NCBI GenBank assembly: GCA_002309305.1
Contig: DBWR01000003.1
Coordinates: 1-9,435, forward strand
Origin: Treponema sp. UBA1233
GTDB lineage: Bacteria > Spirochaetota > Spirochaetia > Treponematales > Treponemataceae
DNA: 9,435 nt
Direction of reading: 5' to 3'
Shown here: in pieces, positions 5,720 through 9,435 of the stretch
Layout: each line of letters opens with the position of its first letter
Numbering within the stretch: the first letter of the stretch is position 1
Translations under genes and position numbers: made by a program
The notes under the pieces: generated by a model
Told to the model about the DNA's origin: nothing
Databases searched by the model: none
The model's input: only the letters and a program-made list of their open reading frames with translations

Positions 5720-5739
5720 CTGGCTATATCGAACGGCCC
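5701..5739 (-). terminator. Rho-independent terminator of flavodoxin
   Basis: On the minus strand GGGCCGTTCGAT (5728-5739) pairs with ATCGGACGGTCC (5708-5719) in a 12-bp stem with two G-U pairs and an 8-base loop, followed by seven T (5707-5701). It lies 28 bases past the flavodoxin stop and makes that gene monocistronic. Confidence 0.93.
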
Positions 5740-5767
5740 AAAAACATCTATATTTTTTAAAGGGAGC

Positions 5768-6187
5768 CTATTTGATTGCGGATTGTGCCCATGTCTTGCA
5801 CAGCTCAACATCCGCTTCTTCTGGGGCAAGGTGAACCATAAGGGCATCCACCGCACTTACTGCACCCGCATTGTTCAGGCGCTCAGTCCAGTCACGAAGC
5901 CACTGTCCGTCACCCCAATCGTATGAACCAAAGATTCCAAGCTTTTTGCCATTAAGTGAACCTTCTATTTTTGCATAAAATTCTTCCATCGTGTCTTCCA
6001 GTACCTCATCGCCCATTGCAGGACTTCCAAGAAGAATCACATCACATGAAAGAACCTCATCTTTATCTGCACTGTCAGCAGTACCAAACACAACTTCCGC
6101 ACCAGAAGCTTTGACCGTCTCATTAATCACATTTGCCATGGCCTCAGTGTTGCCTGTAGTGCTCGCATATATAACCGCAACCTTCAT
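5768..6187 (-). CDS. Flavodoxin, short-chain clostridial type
   Basis: This 139-residue FMN electron carrier can take the place of ferredoxin in anaerobic redox metabolism. The phosphate loop is STTGNT (9-14), GSPAMGDEVLE (54-64, M58 against the flavin) follows, and FGSYDWGDGQWLRD (86-99) supplies the other flavin loop with W91. These segments closely match the remembered Clostridium beijerinckii flavodoxin pattern. The start at 6185-6187 follows GAGG by seven bases and begins MKVAVIYASTTGNT; an upstream in-frame ATG at 6229 would add 14 residues that lie within the operator. The gene faces the ABC pair across a shared operator region. Flavodoxins are commonly induced by low iron, which fits a divergent siderophore-type transporter, but iron control here is inferred. 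Confidence 0.95.
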   Translation of the reverse strand: MKVAVIYASTTGNTEAMANVINETVKASGAEVVFGTADSADKDEVLSCDVILLGSPAMGDEVLEDTMEEFYAKIEGSLNGKKLGIFGSYDWGDGQWLRDWTERLNNAGAVSAVDALMVHLAPEEADVELCKTWAQSAIK

Positions 6188-6220
6188 TAAAAAACCTCTT
6201 TGATATAAGGATATATTAAG

Positions 6221-6238
6221 AGTTAGCAACCGCTAACT
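6221..6238. promoter_or_regulatory. Operator B1 (AGTTAG-N6-CTAACT)
   Basis: AGTTAGC-AACC-GCTAACT is a perfect 7-bp inverted repeat. It lies just downstream of the predicted flavodoxin start (near 6241) and ahead of its ribosome site, where a bound protein could block elongation or the RNA could fold as a hairpin. Confidence 0.75.
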
Positions 6239-6247
6239 ACAATTCTG

Positions 6248-6276
6248 AATATACATCAGTTTCAAAAGTTAGTCAA
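6248..6276 (-). promoter_or_regulatory. Flavodoxin promoter
   Basis: On the minus strand TTGACT (6271-6276; five of six) and TATATT (6248-6253; five of six) are exactly 17 bp apart. The -35 lies inside operator B2, and operator B1 begins about three bases after the predicted start, so the promoter is bracketed by sites. Confidence 0.75.
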
Positions 6277-6284
6277 TACTAACT
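6267..6284. promoter_or_regulatory. Operator B2 (AGTTAG-N6-CTAACT)
   Basis: AGTTAGT-CAAT-ACTAACT is a perfect 7-bp inverted repeat. It covers the flavodoxin -35 and ends at the first base of the ABC -35, so one bound dimer could control both divergent promoters. Its flank GAATAAAA recurs beside operator A2 at 155-172. Confidence 0.78.
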
Positions 6285-6312
6285 TGAATAAAAACAGAAA
6301 AAAGGTTAGATT
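6284..6312 (+). promoter_or_regulatory. Promoter of the ABC transporter pair
   Basis: TTGAAT (6284-6289) and TAGATT (6307-6312; four of six) are 17 bp apart. The -10 lies inside operator B3. The predicted start near 6319 leaves a short leader with AAGGAG (6328-6333) six bases before the ATG. Confidence 0.6.
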
Positions 6313-6321
6313 TAGCTAACT
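6304..6321. promoter_or_regulatory. Operator B3 (GGTTAG-N6-CTAACT)
   Basis: GTTAG (6305-6309) and CTAAC (6316-6320) are inverted around six bases. The outer pair is G/T, not A/T, so it is slightly weaker than B1 and B2. It covers the -10 of the ABC promoter. Confidence 0.7.
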
Positions 6322-6339
6322 ATATAAAAGGAGTTTAAA

Positions 6340-8091
6340 ATGATCTCATCAGTTGCACCGTATATCGGAAAATACAAAAAATATACGGTAATTGCATCTT
6401 TCCTTACAACACTTGGCATTGTGGCCAGCGTTGTCCCTTATTTCTTCTTGTACCAGCTGATTGTTCCGCTTACACAGCACCAGCTGCCAGATTTTAAATT
6501 CATCGCAATACGTGTTGCCCTGATTTTTGTCTGTGAGGCAGTTTATGCAATAGCGTACAGCCGTGGCCTTGCTTTCTCCCACATCAGTGCTTACAACACC
6601 CTCTAGAACATTAGGATTTCCCTAAAGGACAGGCTCGAAAGACAGCCGCTTGGAAACATTAAGGAACTCGGTACCGGCCAGATTAAGCGCGTATTTACCG
6701 ACGACATCGATCAGATTGAGCTTCTGCTTGCACATGCCATACCGGAAGGAATTGCAAACCTGCTTGTTCCGTGCCTTGTGTTTGTCGCAATGTTTGTTGT
6801 TGACTGGAGGCTTGCACTTTTGACTCTGGCTGTAATTCCAATCGGCATTTTTGCAATGAGCATGATGATGAAATCCGGCATGGCAAAGATGGGAGCCTTT
6901 TATGAGTCTGCAAAAAAAATGAACAATACAATAATCGAATACGTTAACGGAATGGAAGCAATAAAAGTCTTCAACAAGGATGGAGATTCCTTCAGGCGCT
7001 TTGGAGAAGCCGTCAAATCTTATCGTGATTTTACTCTAGACTGGTACAGGGTATGCTGGCCTTGGATGGCAGTTTATAACAGTACGATTCCATGTCTTGC
7101 GCTTTTTACACTTCCAATAGGAGGCATTCTTGTCTTAAATGGAACGATTGCATTAAGCCAACTCATTCTTGTACTGTGCATGTCGTTTGCTGTTGGTCCC
7201 GCAATTCTTCGTGCCCTTAGTTTTGGCGGAAAGATTCCCCAGTTGAATTATAAAATTGCAGAGCTTGAAAAGATGTTGAATGGCGATCCTGTCAAAGCCG
7301 GCAATTCAAATTTCAAGGGAAAAAATTATGATGTTGAATTCAAGAATGTAAGGTTCAGCTATAAGAAGGGGGAAGACACCCCCTCGCTCCCAACCACAGA
7401 AGTATTGCACGATATCAACCTGACGTTTAAACAGGGCACAACTACCGCACTCATCGGTGAATCGGGAAGCGGCAAATCCACTCTTGCAAAACTTCTCGTT
7501 CACTTCTACGATCTTGACTCCGGTTCAATCAGCATAGGCGGGCAGGATATTACCGACATGTCCATCGAGGCATTGAACAATCAGGTTTCGTATGTCGCAC
7601 AGGAACAGTTTTTGTTCAACACAACATTATACGAAAACATCCTGATAGGCCGACCGAATGCAACACGGGAAGAAGTTCTGGATGCGGCACACCGCGCACA
7701 GTGTGATGAATTCCTGGAACGTTTCCCCAAGGGAATCGACACTATGGCAGGAGACAGCGGCAAACAGCTTTCCGGCGGAGAACGCCAGCGCATATCCCTT
7801 GCCCGTGCCATCCTCAAGAATGCACCTATTATCGTTCTGGACGAAGCGACTGCATTCATTGACCCGGAAAATGAAGAAAAGATGAATGCGGCAATCAGTG
7901 AAATCGTCAGGGACAAGACCGTACTAGTAATTGCACACAGGCTTTCTTCAATAAAGAAGGCGGACAAAATATGCGTGCTCAAGGACGGCAATGTGATTGC
8001 AGAAGGAAAACATTCAACCTTGAACAAAGAATCAGAAGAATACAAAAAACTGTGGAAGGCTTCTAAAGCTGCGGCAGAATGGAAGATTTAA
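6340..8091 (+). pseudogene. ABC exporter-type half-transporter, first of a pair, broken by an in-frame TAG
   Basis: The frame is open for 583 residues apart from TAG at 6604-6606 (codon 89). Homology-like sequence continues in the same frame on both sides (SAYNTL, stop, NIRISLKDRLERQPLGNIKELGTG), and the codon is probably AAG changed by one base. The membrane domain spans about 1-310. The nucleotide-binding domain has an A-loop Tyr near 341, Walker A GESGSGKST (373-381), Q421, signature LSGGE (477-481), Walker B IIVLDEA (497-503) and H533. All catalytic motifs are intact. A GTG at 6778 is in frame but lacks a ribosome site, so restart is unlikely to give a working protein. The pair resembles YbtP/YbtQ or IrtA/IrtB type transporters. 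Either the gene is newly inactivated, the stop is read through, or it is a sequencing error. Confidence 0.85.
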
Positions 8092-8104
8092 AGAGGTGTG
8101 GAAA

Positions 8105-9435
8105 ATGAAAAGACAAAACAAATCAATGATTGCAATGATGCACCGTCTGGTCAACTCATGCGGAAAATACAAGGCTTCCATCAGGGCTTCCTACATTCCC
8201 GGTTTTTTAAAGGGCATGTGCATGAAGGCACCTCTGATGATTTCGTTCCTTCTTGTTACAGGATTCATGGCGGGAACCGTAACAAAACAAAGCTGTTTGA
8301 TTTATGGAGCAGTGCTTCTGGCGTGTGTAATCCTTCAGGCGGTTTTGCAGAATGTTTCGGACAGGCTTCAGTCTGCGGCGGGATTTAAGGTTTTTGCAGA
8401 CAAACGCATGCAGCTGGGAGATCACTTCCGCAAGCTTTCAATGGGCTATTTTACAGAAGGAAACATCGGCAGGGTAAGCTCCGTCCTTTCTACCGACATG
8501 AACTTTATCGAAGAAAACTGCATGATGGTTTTGGAAGAACTTGTTGGCTTTATGATTTCCCAGGCCCTGATGATTGGCTTTATGTTCTATCTGGGATGGC
8601 AGCTTGGACTTGTGGCAACGCTTAGTCTTGCACTCATCATCTTGATTGGAAACCTTACGACAAGAAAATCAATCTCCCATTCAATCATGAAGCAGGAATG
8701 CAGTGAAAAATTAACGAGTTCTGTCCTTGAGTTTGCAGAGGGAATAGGAATCATCAAGACGTTCAATCTTCTTGGGGAAAAATCCAAGGCGCTGAACAAG
8801 AGTTTTGAAAAAAGCTGCGATGAAAGCATTCATTTTGAAATGGTCTATGCCCCATGGTGGTCGGGCCTGATGCTTGCCTATGGAACAGGCACTGCACTTG
8901 TACTTCTTGTTTCAGGAATTCTTTCGGCAAAAGGTTTAATCTCCATTGAATTCCTTATGGGCATGATTCTCTTTTTGTTTGATTTGTTTGCGGGGATAAA
9001 GGCATACTACGGAAGCATTGCACGTCTTACAGTAACCGATGCCTGCCTTGACAGAATTGAAAATGTATTTGAAGAGGCGGAAATCAAAAACGAAGGAACA
9101 GAATCAATTCCAGAGCCAGGAAGTGTTGACGAAAGCGTTCCGGAAATATCATATCAAAACGTATCCTTTGCCTATGGGAACAAGGAGACATTGCACGACA
9201 TAAGCTTTGATGCCAAGCGTGGAGAAATGATAGCCCTTGTGGGTCCCAGTGGCGGAGGTAAAACGACAATTGCAAATCTTCTTGCACGTTTCTGGGATGC
9301 AAAAAAGGGAAGGATAAAAATCCGTGGAAAAGACATCACGAAAGTTCCTGTTTCAGATTTGATGAATAACATCAGCATGGTTTTCCAGCGCGTTTATCTC
9401 TTCCAGGACACAATCTTCAACAACATCGCCATGGG
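8105..9435 (+). CDS. ABC exporter-type half-transporter, second of the pair (runs off the window)
   Basis: The open frame runs from ATG at 8105 to the window edge, giving 443 codons without a stop. AGAGG stands eight bases before the start, and only 13 bases separate it from the preceding stop, so the two form an operon and probably a heterodimer. Membrane segments lie near 38-58, 63-82, 143-163, 166-184, 253-274 and 283-300. The nucleotide-binding domain starts about 348, with A-loop Y357, Walker A GPSGGGKTT (380-388) and Q428. The signature and Walker B lie beyond the window. It is intact as far as visible. With flavodoxin opposite and shared operators, a role in uptake of an iron chelate is a reasonable guess; drug or peptide export is the alternative. 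Confidence 0.9.
   Translation, partial: MKRQNKSMIAMMHRLVNSCGKYKASIRASYIPGFLKGMCMKAPLMISFLLVTGFMAGTVTKQSCLIYGAVLLACVILQAVLQNVSDRLQSAAGFKVFADKRMQLGDHFRKLSMGYFTEGNIGRVSSVLSTDMNFIEENCMMVLEELVGFMISQALMIGFMFYLGWQLGLVATLSLALIILIGNLTTRKSISHSIMKQECSEKLTSSVLEFAEGIGIIKTFNLLGEKSKALNKSFEKSCDESIHFEMVYAPWWSGLMLAYGTGTALVLLVSGILSAKGLISIEFLMGMILFLFDLFAGIKAYYGSIARLTVTDACLDRIENVFEEAEIKNEGTESIPEPGSVDESVPEISYQNVSFAYGNKETLHDISFDAKRGEMIALVGPSGGGKTTIANLLARFWDAKKGRIKIRGKDITKVPVSDLMNNISMVFQRVYLFQDTIFNNIAM

Noticed and set aside
6604..6606. TAG reassignment to an amino acid
   Set aside because: The glutathione peroxidase ends naturally at TAG and no other internal TAG codons occur in the genes seen, so a single mutation or error is simpler.
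6778..8091. Treating the downstream part of the first ABC gene as an independent gene
   Set aside because: The GTG at 6778 has no ribosome site and lies inside the membrane domain; the frame is continuous with the upstream part.
1..9435. CRISPR arrays, tRNA or rRNA genes, insertion sequences
   Set aside because: No regularly spaced direct repeats with spacers, cloverleaf-type sequences or transposase-like frames were seen on either strand.

Overview
The window reads as chromosomal DNA from an anaerobic, AT-leaning bacterium. Gene content (a clostridial-type short flavodoxin, a CitA/DcuS-type two-component system, a PQ-loop/SGNH protein, paired half-size ABC exporters, no LPS or Gram-positive wall genes in view) fits a gut or rumen Treponema-like spirochaete. 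A Lachnospiraceae-like Bacillota is the main alternative. This assignment rests on recalled family resemblance, not on a search.

Layout. (1) Positions 1-42 hold the last codons of a plus-strand gene. (2) Positions 40-187 have no protein gene. They hold a minus-strand promoter-like pair overlapped by inverted repeats of the type AGTTAG-N6-CTAACT, followed by a strong hairpin with a U-tract, which together look like a small regulated RNA gene. (3) Positions 195-2176, minus strand: a two-component pair of the CitA/DcuS and CitB/DcuR families, translationally coupled by an ATGA overlap. (4) Positions 2366-3334, plus strand: a SemiSWEET/PQ-loop membrane domain in frame with an SGNH-hydrolase-like domain, with a near-perfect Shine-Dalgarno and ATG at the domain junction, then a strong terminator. 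(5) Positions 3461-4006, plus strand: a Cys-type glutathione peroxidase. (6) Positions 4064-5446, minus strand: an orphan ATPase of the archaeal-ATPase/DUF234 type with a PD-(D/E)XK-like C-terminus. It has its own consensus promoter, followed by three tandem palindromic sites with a 15-bp period. (7) Positions 5768-6187, minus strand: flavodoxin with its own terminator. (8) Positions 6188-6339: a divergent control region with three AGTTAG-N6-CTAACT operators placed on the flavodoxin and ABC promoters. (9) Positions 6340 to the end, plus strand: two tandem ABC exporter half-transporters resembling the YbtP/YbtQ and IrtA/IrtB pairs. The first is interrupted by an in-frame TAG at codon 89; the second runs off the window.

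How the parts may fit together. Flavodoxin replaces ferredoxin in many bacteria when iron is scarce, and YbtPQ/IrtAB-type pairs handle iron-siderophores. A shared operator on both promoters therefore suggests a metal-limitation regulon. One of its operators recurs at 155-172, and its flanking bases match there too (23 of 27 positions). That copy sits over the -10 of the candidate small RNA, so the RNA may belong to the same regulon, in the manner of RyhB or FsrA. The regulator is not in the window, and the iron link is inference.
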